DNA from: Macrostomum hystrix
Taxonomy: Eukaryota; Platyhelminthes; Macrostomidae
DNA length: 64,000 bases
Assembly: GCA_950097015.1 (NCBI GenBank)
Contig: CATNEN010000038.1
Coordinates: forward strand, 6,807,001 to 6,871,000
Direction of reading: 5' to 3'
Shown: positions 40,724 to 51,862 of the stretch, piece by piece
Layout: each line of letters opens with the position of its first letter
How positions within the stretch are numbered: position 1 is the stretch's first letter
The notes under the pieces: generated by a model
The model's database searches: none
Seen by the model: only the letters and a program-made list of their open reading frames with translations
Told to the model about the DNA's origin: nothing
Position numbers and translations under genes: made by a program

Positions 40724-41693
40724 ACCTTACTAGTTAAAAGGGCTCAGCTATATTAGGGTTAAGCTGTGACAGATCTGCAATTATTATTTTCGTGTTTAGC
40801 AGACAAAATCTTTATTATCGCGACAGGTGGCTTGTGTTAGCGCTGACTCTCTCAGTTGATAGCACTTGTGAGAATGTAATCTTATTCTTTATTTTGCCCT
40901 GAGTTTTTTCTTGTCATAAACTCTCAGACTGTCTAGTTTTTATGGAAAAGAAGATAGTTGTTTGAAAATTGTCAAATAACTGTCAGTTTGGCAGTAGTGC
41001 TACAGCCACTGGTTAACGTGTTTCGGAGACTTGTAAATAAACTATTATCTCGCTGTAATGTTTTTTGTGTGCAAATTGACTTAATAATACCTGTCTCACT
41101 GTCCCTACCTCTACCTAACCTCTCCCTACCTCTCCCTATCGCTCCCTACCTCTCCCTACCTCTCCCTACCTCTCCCTAACTCTCCCTACCTCTCCCTACC
41201 TCTCCTACCTCTCCCTACCTCTCCCTACCTCTCCCTACCTCTCCTACCTCTCCCTACCTCTCCCTACCTCTCCCTAACTCTCCCTACCTCTCCCTACCTC
41301 TCCTACCTCTCCCTACCTCTCCCTACCTCTCCCTAACTCTCCCTACCTCTCCCTACCTCTCCTACCTCTCCCTACCTCTCCCTACCTCTCACTACCTCTC
41401 CTTACCTTTCCCTACCTCTTCCTACCTCTCCCTACCTCTCCCTACCTCTCCCTACCTCTCCCTACCTCTCCGTACATCTCGCATCTCTCAACATCTCTCC
41501 TAGTCTGCCTACATCTCCCTGCATCTCTAAATGTACCTCAGCAACCCGCAAGCCACGCCAGCACTCACATCGGGTTGCTGATGTTCCAGTAGAGCAGGCG
41601 GTCCCTCGCGCTGACACCGACCAGCAGCCAGTCGGTCAGGCAGCAGCAAGCCAGGAAGAGCAGCCGGCGAAGGTTCAGCCAGCTGGCGGGCAT
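35008..41693 (-). CDS. Ephrin (Eph-receptor ligand), exons 1-5, 3' partial
   Basis: Exons (minus strand): 41693-41569, 36165-36066, 35652-35493, 35370-35275 and 35178-35008. All junctions are GT-AG and in phase. The start ATG opens a signal peptide (LRRLLFLACCCLTDWLLVGV). The ephrin receptor-binding cupredoxin fold follows: DRLLYWNISNP, YLVPKNDRLVIVCP, GLEFYRLYW, a cysteine before VFLLLQC, the DFSPIPGAPTF strand and GGACESRNMRLNIDIGD with the last conserved cysteine. Exon 5 is a Pro/Thr/Ala-rich stalk (ITPPAVPPSTSS). Ephrins act at the cell surface in contact guidance, through a GPI anchor or one membrane helix. That terminal exon, entering in phase 1, was not found. Intron 1 is 5.4 kb and nearly filled by tandem arrays. 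Family call is from domain motifs; class A versus B cannot be decided. Confidence 0.87.
35404..35476. repeat. 14-bp repeat acagggagtgttag, five copies
   Basis: Located in ephrin intron 3, 17 bp after the donor at 35492 in transcript direction. Confidence 0.9.
35703..36006. repeat. 24-bp minisatellite, about 12 copies
   Basis: Units contain ctctacttctcatccactct with cca/ccg prefixes. Located in ephrin intron 2, about 60 bp after the donor at 36065. Confidence 0.93.
36245..37320 (+). repeat. SINE family B copy 2 containing a 21-bp minisatellite
   Basis: 36252-36320 matches family B (gtgtacagtgcttgctgatg, gacagatgtacaccac), and 37275-37305 matches its continuation (gcgtgtgtgctctggagtct). Between them sit about 46 copies of a 21-bp unit (gtgtacagtgtctgtgtgg plus ct). 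Located in ephrin intron 1. Confidence 0.88.
37321..38595. other. Unique sequence in ephrin intron 1
   Basis: Holds a 2-copy direct repeat of about 47 bp (gatatgagaatgggatcagt, at 38020 and 38060), short C and G runs (37713, 37841), and no exon. Confidence 0.5.
38598..40205. repeat. 21-bp minisatellite with a 567-bp higher-order repeat
   Basis: About 75 units of tcaatgactgctcataatcta (21 bp) with a/g, c/t and t/a variants. A distinctive passage with ctgctgcagcagctctacca occurs at 39471 and again at 40038. Confidence 0.95.
40206..41095. other. Unique sequence with a (GCT)n tract
   Basis: 40686-40723 is a run of about 12 gct triplets. The rest is unremarkable ephrin intron 1 sequence. Confidence 0.6.
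41098..41500. repeat. 10-bp minisatellite tctccctacc
   Basis: About 38 copies with a recurring nine-base deletion variant (tctcctacc) spaced about 50 bp apart. On the minus strand it begins roughly 60-90 bp after the donor of ephrin exon 1. Confidence 0.94.
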
Positions 41694-43826
41694 TGTTGCT
41701 AAACCGATGGGCTAAATTCTGTGTGCTTGCACAGGCTAAAGCCTGCTGTTTATCAGCCGGCAGTGATTAATAAGGCCTAATCTAATAGGATTGTGCCCTG
41801 CATTTTGTCCGGCATAATTTAAAACGGCTTCAATACATTCAGTTAGCAGTCTGGGCAGACAGATTAATTATTGCGCTTCTGTTTGTGTCCGGTCCTCTGC
41901 ACTGGCCCTTCGATCTGCTACGGAATTAATATGCGAGTCAAGATAATATTCAAAGCTGTAGCGAGCCGGCACTGCCGCTGCAATGCTTTCAAAAATGCAT
42001 GCCAAATGAATGGGACTCGGGTGTAATTTGCTATTCGAAAAATATATTCTGATTTCTTGCGAATTCAATTCATACCTAGACTTCTTATCGCGAAATTGGT
42101 TAGATTAAAATATATTTCGCTCCCTAGCTCTAGCTGCCATTGGTTGGTTGGACTGCCAGCCAGTTGTAGTTTGCTCAGCTATAGCGAGTCTTATGATAGC
42201 CTATGATATACCCGCAGAGAGCTAGTTAAATGAGACCATTCAGAAAATCCTACTGATGCTACTGGCAGGGTAGTAAACTGCATACGCAAACAATTTAGTG
42301 CGAATTTTAGACCTTTTCATAAACATGAATTGCACCTGTAGAATAATATGGAAATGTGAAGATGAACATTTCGTTTTAGACACAATAGATCGATAGAAAA
42401 TTTTCATTTTTAGTTTGAAGGGCATTCCTGAGCTATGTTTTTTATTCAATCGAATAACTGTAGCTCTAATATATAAATCAGAAATATGCATACATAGCAT
42501 TTTTCTCTCATTTAACTATTTATAATTATTTTTATACGTATAAATGCAACGCATGCAAATTTACTAATATTGATTGGGGTGATATTATGATTTTTAAGGG
42601 TAATAAAGAGCAGCAAAAGCACGAATATGATGATGAATGTCGAGTTGTAATAATAAAAGTTATGCGTAGCCAATAAATTATATACAGATGTAAATAAAGA
42701 TTCATGTGTCAGGTTGGTCAGCAGCAGCGCAATACTTTAATTATTTTTAATAAAGGAGTTCTGTTGTGCAATATATAAATAGATGTTTAGATTTCTTACA
42801 CATGCCTTCTACGCGTATCTTAAACCGGGCTAAGTGAAAATTTTGCGCAAAGCTATAAAGTAGTATAACAAGTATTAATTCATTTCTCTCTTGTTTCTTT
42901 AGAAGCCCATTGTTTACTTGCTAATATTGCAAATTAGTTACGTTTTAATTGTTTTAAATTAGTCTGAAATCGTTTTGCGCATACTTTATTTGACATGAAC
43001 TTTTTGTTTCGACAACAATTGTTTAATTTTAATTTTTTCCAGAAATTTCTTCCTCGAACTTTCTTAAAAAAATAATAGAATGAGTGGAAAGGGTCGAATT
43101 ATCAGATCTTTGCTTGCTTCGCCTCAATAACAACAATTGCTTGGCCTCTTGGTCGTTGTATTTATTGAAGTATATTTTATTTGTTAGTATTTTATATACA
43201 ACGCTAGAAACTAAACTATTCGTAATATAATAGACTATAGCCTATGTCTTTAGTAGAGACACTATTACTGTTTAAAAATCAATTGCAACTTTAGTAGCTT
43301 TAGCATATTTTGATTTAGCCTATCTATTACAAATACTATACCTTGATTAAAGTATTAAGGATTCAATAAACTTCTTACAGTAACAATAGGCCTAAATATT
43401 TCTTTTGCTTTTGCTACAATTAGGCTTCAAATAGTAAATCTAAACATGCGCTTTGAACAACCTTTTTATTATCATTTAGTTAGATAGCATTTTAATGCTG
43501 GAATAGTTTGCTTTGTCCTGCAGACATTCAAATCAAGTTTTTTGCTTTATCTCCCTAAATGCTTTAAGCTGAAACATTTTTTATTAACAAAGAATTCGAT
43601 CAGTTATCTATAGCAATAAATAAAGAAATAAATGCATAAGTGAATAGAGATTTATATGTTATGTAGTTTTTTTTCATTTTTATATTAATATATTAGAACA
43701 ATAGTGCTCACTTTAATAAAGATTGTCAAGATTTTCTATTACGATAATGTTTCGAAGCGAAATTGACGGGAATTGCAGATCATTTAGGTGCAGTCTATCG
43801 TCTTGCCTAATCTCACCGCTGCCACC
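41694..43826. other. AT-rich intergenic region between divergent ephrin and ODF3-like genes
   Basis: The ephrin start (minus) and ODF3-like start (plus) face away from each other across 2.1 kb, so both promoters should lie here. I see no clean TATA box at the expected distance from either. No coding potential. Confidence 0.5.
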
Positions 43827-44868
43827 ATGGTGTACAACTACACAAAGCCACGCGGTCCAATAGCCGCAATGTACAGCAGTCCGGGCCCAAAGTACATGCT
43901 GCCCAGCCTCATTGGACAGCCGCATCACGATCCGCGCTCCGTTCACGCCCGAGGCCCGGCCTATCCATTCGGCCTGCGACACGGCAAGTTTAGCGACGAC
44001 TCGAGCCCGGGACCTTGCTACCTGCCGCAGGCCAAGACCTACAGGGACGGCAAGGACGGGACGCCGCATTATTCGCTGTACGGCCGGCCAAAGGACGGCA
44101 CCATGTTCTCGGCGCCTGGCCCCGGAGCCTACAAACCGGAGACCACCAACAAGGAGGTCTACTCAAGGGCTCCGGCCTACAGCTTCGGGCTGCGGCATCA
44201 CCAGTTCCGCACAGACAACACACCAGGTAAAAAAATCGGCCGTTTCCTGACAAATCGAATCATCTCTTTAGACCCGACTCAAAACCGACTCAAATTCAAT
44301 GATCCGCGCAGGCCCAAACATGTACACCCCGGACCCGATGCTGGGAAAGACTCTGCGCAGCGAGAAAAAGGCCGCCCCCAGCTATACTCTGGTTGGACGC
44401 TCCAAGGTCGGCGGGTTTCACGAGGATCTTCAAAAGGTGAGAATAATAGTGAACACTCTACCTTAGTAAAACCTTCAGCAGAGCTGAACCTGTCGCTCCG
44501 CCTGCTATACCTGTTCCACCTGTTCCGCCAACAGACTCCGGGTCCGGGCGCCTACAGTGTGGTTCCGCCAGGCCGCTACAAGTCGAACCCGCCGGCGTAC
44601 AGCTTGACCAGCCGTAACCCGATGCCCGGAGATGGCACCACCAAGCCGGGCCCGGGCGCGCACTCGCCTGAGAATGTGAGTTCACCTGCGTATACGGCTG
44701 TTAAATTAACAAAATAGCTATAGAAAATGTTTGCTGCCATGACATTAAACTCACTTTCCAACCTGGCAGAATTATAATCGCGTGAAGCGCGCAGCCCCCG
44801 CCTTCAGCTTCGGCATCCGGCATTCGCAGTACAAAGGTGAGTTCATCTCGGATGCCGACATGCAGTAG
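43827..44868 (+). CDS. ODF3: ODF3/CIMAP1-like SHIPPO-repeat sperm-tail protein, complete
   Basis: Four exons: 43827-44226, 44312-44436, 44535-44675 and 44770-44868 (TAG). All are GT-AG and in phase, for a total of 254 residues, which is the length I recall for the mammalian protein. gccaccATGG is an excellent start context. The N-terminus has PRGPIAAMYSSPGPKY as in ODF3. SHIPPO (PGP) repeats follow: SSPGPCYLP, SAPGPGAYKP, NTPGPNMYTP (created across the first intron), KTPGPGAYSV and KPGPGAHSPE. Paired with them are AYPFGLRH, AYSFGLRH, YTLVGRSKVGGFHEDL and a C-terminal AFSFGIRHSQY. The family binds ciliary and flagellar outer dense fibres and microtubule inner surfaces. It is expressed mainly in sperm and ciliated cells. 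If exon 4 were spliced at AAAG|gtgagt the C-terminus would differ, but the stop 11 codons later matches the known protein length. Confidence 0.95.
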
Positions 44869-45335
44869 GTCGATCCGGCGCAGGATTGCAGTTTTTACCT
44901 TAACTTTCATTGTTTAAATCAGATCCCTTTCAAATTAACGCTGCTGATGTTTTGTGATAATTTATACATTCACTCCATGCAGGATTTTCTGCTTTACTCA
45001 GTATAGCCATGTCACATATATACAGTACTGTACAATTCTGTATTCACAATAATGCGTAGGATATCTGGATTGCTTTCATTAGAGTTGATATACTCGTATT
45101 TTAGCAGTAAATATTCTACAAAGCCTTATTTTCGTGTGGAAGAAAACCAAAGTGATGTTATTTTCTGATTTGCAGAAAGTTTAGAACATCGACGAGCTCG
45201 CAGTTTTCGCCGTTACCAACCGTATTTTATAGCTTTTACAGTAATGCGTTTCATATACCTTTATCGTAGCTTTTTACAAGCTTTTTGTAGCATTATATAG
45301 TATTGCGTTTCGTGGTTCTGTTTTACCTCACTCCG
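44869..45335. other. 3' flank of ODF3-like gene
   Basis: Unique AT-rich sequence. No clear aataaa in the first 100 bp. Confidence 0.4.
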
Positions 45336-45339
45336 CGAT

Positions 45340-45790
45340 CCTCAATCCGACACTTTATTTCGTGTCGCTTAACCCACCACCTCATTCCGAGTCCCTCTTG
45401 CCGCACACCTCATTCAGCGTCCTTCTAGCCACTACCACGCGTCTTTATAGGCCGCCACCTCACTCCGCGCCTGTCTAGCCACCACCTCACTCCGCGCCTG
45501 TCTAGCCACCACCTCACTCCGCGCCTGTCTAGCCACCACCTCACTCCGCGTCCCTCTAGCCACCACGTTCCACCAACAGGATACAGCCACAGCCTCACTC
45601 CGCGTCCCTCTAGCCACCACGTTCCACCAACAGGATACAGCCACAGCCTCACTCCGCGTCCCTCTAGCCACCACGTTCCTCCAACAGGATACAGCCACAG
45701 CCTCACTCCGCGTCCCTCTAGCCACCACGTTCCACCAACAGGATACAGCCACAACCTCACTCCGTGTCCTTCATCCTGCGCAACCTCACT
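45340..45790. repeat. Compound repeat around cctcactccgcgtccctcta
   Basis: The left part has 28-bp units (gccaccacctcactccgcgc). The right part has 63-bp units that add gttccaccaacaggatacag, five copies. Confidence 0.92.
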
Positions 45791-45979
45791 TCACGCGTGA
45801 CCTCTAAACGCCCACTAAATCAGAAACCAGATACGTATTTTCGTCCCAATAAAATTTACTTACGGAATATTAGAGGTAGATTATCCTATAAGATCATCCG
45901 AAGTATTTGACAAATGCCAAGAGAAAAATCTCCTTCTATTTCTGCAGTTCATATTAAAATTGAATCGCGCTTTGAATTT

Positions 45980-46545
45980 TTATCATAATAATAATAATAA
46001 TAATAATAGTTACACTCCACGCCGACCACAGAAGTGGCCAAGAGGGGGGAGCGTCAAAACGCGCGTTTCAGTGCCAGGTCTCTGACGTGCTTCACGCCTG
46101 CCGCCTGGCTGGGTGCTCGGGCGTCTTCAAAAAGGCGGTCAATATAGCGGGCTGTACGTCCCTGGCCGCGCCTGCGCGGTCCCTGCGAGGTCCACAGCAG
46201 GACATCCTGCAGCGGCTCTGGGCAGTAGGCTTCGGCGCGGATGACATGCCCGGCCAGCCGCAGTCGCCGCTGACTCAGCAGGACAGAAGGCCGCGTTAGG
46301 CGCGCACGCTGGTACAGGGACTCGGTTGTCTCGCTGCCAGGGCCGCGGCGGGCGCCGAAAGCGGCGCGAACTAGGGCCGCATGCGCCGCGTCGAGCTGCG
46401 CCTCGAGCGCCCCGGTCATCGTCCAGGTCTCAGCATTGTACAAGAGGGCGGTCTCGACAACTGCCTGGAACAGCTGGGACCTGGCGCCGTTCGACAGGGC
46501 CTCGGAGAGTAGCACCGCCCGCACAGAACGGTAGGTAGGTAGAAC
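45980..46545 (-). mobile_element. 3' end of a non-LTR retrotransposon (LINE), 5'-truncated
   Basis: The minus-strand frame from about 46540 to the stop near 46054 encodes the region after the reverse-transcriptase palm: LFQAVVETALLYNAETWTMT, LVRAAFGARR, LYQRARLTRPSVLLSQRRLR and LAGHVIRAE. The ETW...QRRLRLAGH arrangement is typical of RTE/CR1/Jockey-type elements. About 45 bp after the frame, the element ends in a (TTA)n tail (45983-46010 on the plus strand). It is truncated at its 5' end, as LINE inserts usually are. Confidence 0.82.
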
Positions 46546-46839
46546 AGAACAGAACATCATAAAGAAAATGTAACTTTTAGCCACGTAATTCGTTATTTCG
46601 TTGCTTTCATAGCTTGTAATAATTATCAAGTTTTTTGCCGCCTCTTGCTGCTTTTATTTACATTGGCCATTGTCTGTAGGGATAATTATGTAGCTTGTAA
46701 ATAAAATTAGATTTTATGGAGACCGAACGTTTAAAATTTTTTTTTATCGGAAAAGTCCTAAAACTAATAATTTATTTTAAAAAATCATCTTAGTTCCCAC
46801 AGAACTCAGTGATTGACCTATTACACCTGGTAAGCGAGT

Positions 46840-47305
46840 GGATTTCAAGGTGGGTAGAGAGGACCACAGATGGGTAAAAAGGACTACAGGTGGGTAGAGA
46901 GGACTACAGGTGGGTAGAGCGGACTGCAGGTGGGTAAAGTGGACTGAAGGTGGGTAGAGCGGACTGCAAGGCGGGTAGAGTGGATTACAAGGTGGGTAGA
47001 GAGGACTACAGGTGGGTAGAATGCACTGCAGGTGGGTAGAGAGGACTACAGGTGGGTAGAGCGGACTGCAAGGTGGGTAGAGTGGACTGCAGGTGGGTAG
47101 AATGCACTGCAGGTGGGTAGAGAGGACTACAGGTGGGTAGAGAGGACTACAGGTGGGTAGAATGCACTGCAGGTGGGTAGAGAGGACTACAGGTGGGTAG
47201 AGCGGACTGCAAGGTGGGTAGAGAGGACTACAGGTGGGTAGAGAGGACTACAGGTGGGTAGAGTAGAGTGGCTGTAGGTGGGTAGAGTGGACTGCAGGTA
47301 GTTAG
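46840..47305. repeat. 20-bp minisatellite ggtgggtagagaggactaca
   Basis: About 23 copies with gcggactgca and atgcactgca variants. Confidence 0.94.
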
Positions 47306-47638
47306 AGCAGCTAACAATAAAGAGCCAAATAACAATGAGATTTGCGGACTGAGATTAAGACACTTTCAACTGAAGAGAATTATCGCTCGCAAATAAATCA
47401 TTCAAGGCGATTAGATTTTATTGTCGATAAAGACGGTGGTTAGCAGGAAATTCGATTTGAAACTTTTCTAGCAGAGAAAACTGCAGAGAACGACACAGGT
47501 GAAAAAAAATGTTCACAACAACAATTATGGTCAGTTTTGTTAACAATATAGATGATTCGGTAGATATAAAACTTATAAATAAAACAGCAATTTCCGAAAG
47601 ATAAAAATCACAAAGCAAGCCTAAAATTGTCTTAAGAC

Positions 47639-47680
<42 letters not shown>

Positions 47681-48165
47681 TCTGAAGTAACAGCAGCCAT
47701 AAATGAATAGTTATTTAAGTTATTAAAAAATTACAAAAACACGAGAAAATTTGAAACACAACCTTTCTGGATAAATTTGCAAAAATGGAAAAAAATAATA
47801 ACATAAACTGATTGAATAAAATAAACCATTATTATAGGAATTATGGGAACGCAAAAAACGAGAGTTATAACAAACCCTCTGTCTACAAAAACATTTTACG
47901 CAGGTAACTTATTAACGCTCGACAAGCGTTTGCATTAAAACAAAAAAATAATTTATACAAATTGATACTGTTCTATACAAAAAGCAACTGTTAAAAAATT
48001 CAGACACTTCTGACAAAATATTTTTATGCATAACTTAAAAAAAACTTTAACGAACATTGTCATGGGTCTAAATGTATTTGAATCAAAATTTAAACTTTGT
48101 TTAAGATAGATTTAAAAGTGTAGAGCATTTTGTGTTTTTTTTATTTAGACTACGGACGAAGTTTT
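47306..48165. other. AT-rich intergenic sequence with an (AGC)n tract
   Basis: 47641-47677 is about 12 agc/cag triplets. No gene seen; the interval 46546-46839 is likewise empty. Confidence 0.5.
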
Positions 48166-48169
48166 ACCC

Positions 48170-48303
48170 GTGAGTTTCTTAGATTCTCATATGAGAGTTT
48201 CTTAGATTCTCATATGAGAGTTTCTTAGATTCTCGCGAGAGTTTCTTAGATTCTCATATGAGAGTTTCTTAGATTCTCATATGAGAGTTTCTTAGATTCT
48301 CAT
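48170..48303. repeat. 23-bp repeat agagtttcttagattctcat
   Basis: Six copies. Each ends in the palindrome catatg or a decayed form, and the array directly abuts the 3' end of SINE family A copy 1. Confidence 0.9.
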
Positions 48304-48307
48304 ATAT

Positions 48308-48604
48308 TTAATTGATTACACCTGCCCCAATTGGGTCAGATGTGCAGCCGACAGCACAGCCGCAGCTAATGCGCGGCGCATCTGAAGGCTGCGTACAGCT
48401 GTTCAGTCCACGGACTGGGGGGACGCCACACCCACCTTCAATTATCCCAGCTGATGCTGGTACCCATTTAACAGCTGGCTGAACCAAAGCAATGCAGAGT
48501 TAAGTGTCTTGCTAAAGGACGCAAATTGTTCCAGTGGAGTCGGGAATCGAACCCCCGACCTTCAAGTCGTGAGTCAGATGCCTTAACCACTAGGCTACAA
48601 CCTC
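48308..48604 (-). repeat. SINE family A, copy 1 (tRNA-derived)
   Basis: The minus-strand head reads ggttgtagcctagtggttaa then ggcatctgactcacgacttg and ggttcgattcccgactcc. A-box TAGCCTAGTGG and B-box GGTTCGATTCC are both intact, as in a pol III-transcribed tRNA-derived SINE. A 200-bp body follows with ttaaatgggtaccagcatca and a near-palindromic end (caattgggg). About 95 percent identical to the copy at 53.64 kb. Confidence 0.85.
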
Positions 48605-48914
48605 TCTATAGTTCCTCTCATATAAGAGTTTTATATAGCTTATATATAAGCTATACGTAGCTTTATATAATAGTTAAAATGTTCACATAGTCTTTATGGC
48701 ACACACTTAGGGAGTAAATACTACACATAAACTTACATCTTTTTGCTACTATACACAACAACAAAAAATAGACAACAGCAACAAATCTACTAGAAGTAGT
48801 GTGCAAAGCAATGCAAGAGAATTCCAGCGAAGGCCACCAAGAGGAACACACGCGCCAGTTACAACAGGAATAGAGTATTATAATATTTATAGGAGAATTA
48901 GTGACCAATGCAAT

Positions 48915-51862
48915 CTACACAGGATTCAAATCCGTGAATGCAATGAGCCTCTCAATACCGATTAGCCTAAACAGGATTGGGCAGGTGTACACCACATTGA
49001 ATGCCACAATACTGTACGTGATAAACTTGTAGGGCAGTTCAACTTTCAGTAGTTGCAGATTCTTGGCGTTGCCAGGGTCCAGCTTGTAGATGAAGCAGAG
49101 GCAGTGATAGGTGATGGACTTCATGGCGCTGCGTGTGGCAATGAGCACAGTGCCGCCAAGGGCCATCCGCATGGCCTGCGGGTTGCGTTGGGTGGTGTAC
49201 GCTGCATGTGTACTCTGAATCTAATGTACTGAAATCTAATGTACTGAGGAATGGATGAGCTGCGAATACTGTACAGGATCTAGTGTACTCAGGAATGGAT
49301 GAGCTGCGACTATTGTACAGGATCTATTGTACTCAGGAATGAGCTGTGACTATTGTACAGGATCTAGTGTACTCAGGAATGAGCTGTGACTATTGTACAG
49401 GATTTATTGTACTCAGGAATGAGCTGTGACTATTGTACAGGATCTAGTGTACTCAGGAATGAGCTGTGACTATTGTACAGGATCTAGTGTACTCAGGAAT
49501 GAGCTGTGACTATTGTACAGGATCTAGTGTACTCAGGAATGAGCTGTGACTATTGTATAGGATCTAGTGTACTCAGGAATGAGCTGTGACTATTGTACAG
49601 GATCTAGTGTACTCAGGAATGAGCTGTGACAATTGTACACGATTCAGTTGTACTCAGGAGCTGACTATTGTACATGATTCAGTTGTACTCAGGAGCTGAC
49701 TATTGTACATGATTCAGTTGTACTCAGGAGCTGACTATTGTACATGATTCAGTTGTACTCAGGAGCTGACTATTGTACACGATTCAGTTGCACTCAGGAG
49801 CTGACTATTGTACATGATTCAGTTGTACTCAGGAGCTGACTATTGTACACGATTCAGTTGCACTCAGGAGCTGACTATTGTACACGAGTTCCAGTAAAAA
49901 ATACATGTACAAAATTGCAAAGTTGTGAGACTTCTACTCACAGTGCTGCCAATGAATTCGATGTCGGGAAATTTCACAGCGTACGGCGGTGGCTCCAGGG
50001 GTCGATCGTAGAAGCCCTGCGCGTAGGCCAGCCAGGAGGCCACGGAGACGCCGCACATGACAGCCAAGGTCATTGTGGAGTCGCCCCTAGCTGAATTCCA
50101 TTGGTCCAGCCTGGGGTAGGCAGTGCAGAGCAGCAGCAAGCCGGCAGTGATGATGAATGGAGAATACGGGTGCGTCAGCTGGAAATTGTCCATGGCGTCT
50201 AGGAATGGGTAGATGAAGGCCAGGAACAGCATGCCGAACACCGCGCCGCTGAGCACATCCTGCGGAATTGAGAAGCGGCGCTGTTCACTGCCAGCAGCAA
50301 CCTGAGGACTTCAGTCTGAATCTCAGGACTTCAGGCTGAACCTGAAGACTTTAAACTGAACCTGATACTCTAGTTGGGTGAGCACTAAGCAAGGCTTTGT
50401 GGGGATCAGTTTAAATTTAGCTCTGGCAAAGCAGGTGAACTTCGGGTGCCTGGATGACCAGTCCGAATTCCGCAGAGAAGGGGTCCCAGAGTGAGGGCGT
50501 GTTGAAGACTGGCTTATCTGGTCTCGTTATCAGGCGTGTCGCAACACCTGCCCAGCAGGCAATTTATACTGGGCTTATCTAACATTGTAGAGGCCACATG
50601 GAACTTCGTGTCAGATTGTGTAATAGCGATGCAACCTACCAGAATGCTGTGCATGCCCAGGTAGATGCGACTAAGGCACACCAGTAGGCACCAGAACACG
50701 CACAGGATGAAGCCAAGCTCGGTTGAAAACTGCAAACCAATGTAGGGGGGAGATGGTAATTTAGTGGTTTAAAAGAAACGGAGGTTTAAAAACTGGTGTT
50801 AAAACGGAGGGGCACATACGGATGGGTAGAAAAAAAGAAACAGGGGGGGAAGACATGGGGGTAGAAACAGAGGGGAAGACACGGAGTGGTAGATATGAAG
50901 GGGAAGACACGGAGGGGTAGAAACAGAAGGGAAGACACGGAGTGGTAGATACGGAGGGGAAGACATGGAGGGGTAGAAATAGAGGGGAAGACATGGAGGG
51001 GTAGAAACAGGGGAAGACACGGAGGGGAAGATACAGAGGGGTAGAAACAGCGGAAGACACGGGGGGTAGAAACGGAGGGGTAGAAACAGTGGAAGACATG
51101 GAGGGGTAGAAACAGAGGGGTAGAAGCCAGTCAGTTACTCACCAGGTAGCGGTTGTGCGTCAGGAAGAACAATGAGAACGGGATGGTGATGGCGATGGTG
51201 GCGTGAGTAGACGGGAAGCCGTACTCAAGCTCATAGCGCTTCTCCAGCTTGGCCACAGGCGGACTGGCCGGCCGCGGGCTGCGGATGACGTCCTTGAGTG
51301 CCTGGCCGAACCACATGCTGAAGCCCCAGGCGATGACAACCCGGCGGCAAACGTAGCCGTCGACATTCCAAAACCAGTAGGGAAAAAAGGTGCAGTTAAA
51401 TTCTTCGTTGCCAAGCATGGCGCCAAAGGAGAAGAGGTGATAGAGGAACAAGTTCTTCACTTTGTAGTCCACATTGTTGCGCATGGAGTAGTCCATGAGA
51501 GAGTGCTGGACTCGGCTTTTCACGCTCTGCTTCCACTGATCATCGCTGCGCTGACGTCTGTGCCGCATGTGCTGCGGCCGCTGCTGCTGCTGCCGGCTGA
51601 CTTTGCCAGCTGAAGGAGCCGAGGTCGGCGATGGCAAAGACTGCATCGGGCGCAGGTCTTCAGCGCCTGAATCATTCTGATCTTCCATGCTGTTGGTGTC
51701 TGAGAAATCGGCATCCTCTTCCTCCTCGTCCATGGAGTTCAGGCCGCTGTCCTTGAAGCCAATGTCTAGGCCGCAGAGCGACTGGAATTTCGCCACCAGA
51801 TTTGGATCATTGAGCTGCGAGATGACGCTCTTGATTCGGTCCATGATCAGTGCGCTGGGCAT
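48915..51862 (-). CDS. SGPP1: Sphingosine-1-phosphate phosphatase (PAP2 superfamily)
   Basis: Exons (minus): 51862-51143, 50729-50640, 50259-49942 and 49175-48915 (TAG). All are GT-AG, phase 0, 462 residues from the ATG at 51862. The enzyme dephosphorylates sphingosine-1-phosphate in the endoplasmic reticulum membrane. The three PAP2 active-site motifs are intact: KDVIRSPRP (K-x6-RP), GFPSTHA (the PSTH form seen in S1P phosphatases) and SRIYLGMH followed by the exon junction that completes HSILD. Hydrophobic segments follow (FWCLLVCLSRIY, GMLFLAFIYPF, FIITAGLLLLCTAY) and a VELPYKFITYS C-terminal helix as in the vertebrate protein. The N-terminus is an acidic, serine-rich cytosolic extension of about 100 residues. 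An acceptor-like ttggatttcag at about 51895 means the frame may continue into an upstream exon. SGPP2 is an equally possible orthologue name. Confidence 0.94.
49215..49895. repeat. About 40-bp minisatellite in SGPP intron 3
   Basis: Left units contain ggatctagtgtactcaggaa then tgagctgtgactattgtaca. Right units are a shorter version with gattcagttgtactcaggag. On the minus strand it begins about 50 bp after the donor at 49941 and runs to within 40 bp of the acceptor. Confidence 0.93.
50765..51130. repeat. Minisatellite in SGPP intron 1
   Basis: Units built from ggaggggtagaaacagaggg and gaagacacgg. On the minus strand it begins about 12 bp after the donor at 51142 and ends about 30 bp before the acceptor. 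Confidence 0.93.

Noticed and set aside
48540-48604. Functional tRNA gene
   Set aside because: A and B boxes are present, but no full cloverleaf closes and the sequence continues into a SINE body shared with 53.6-53.9 kb.
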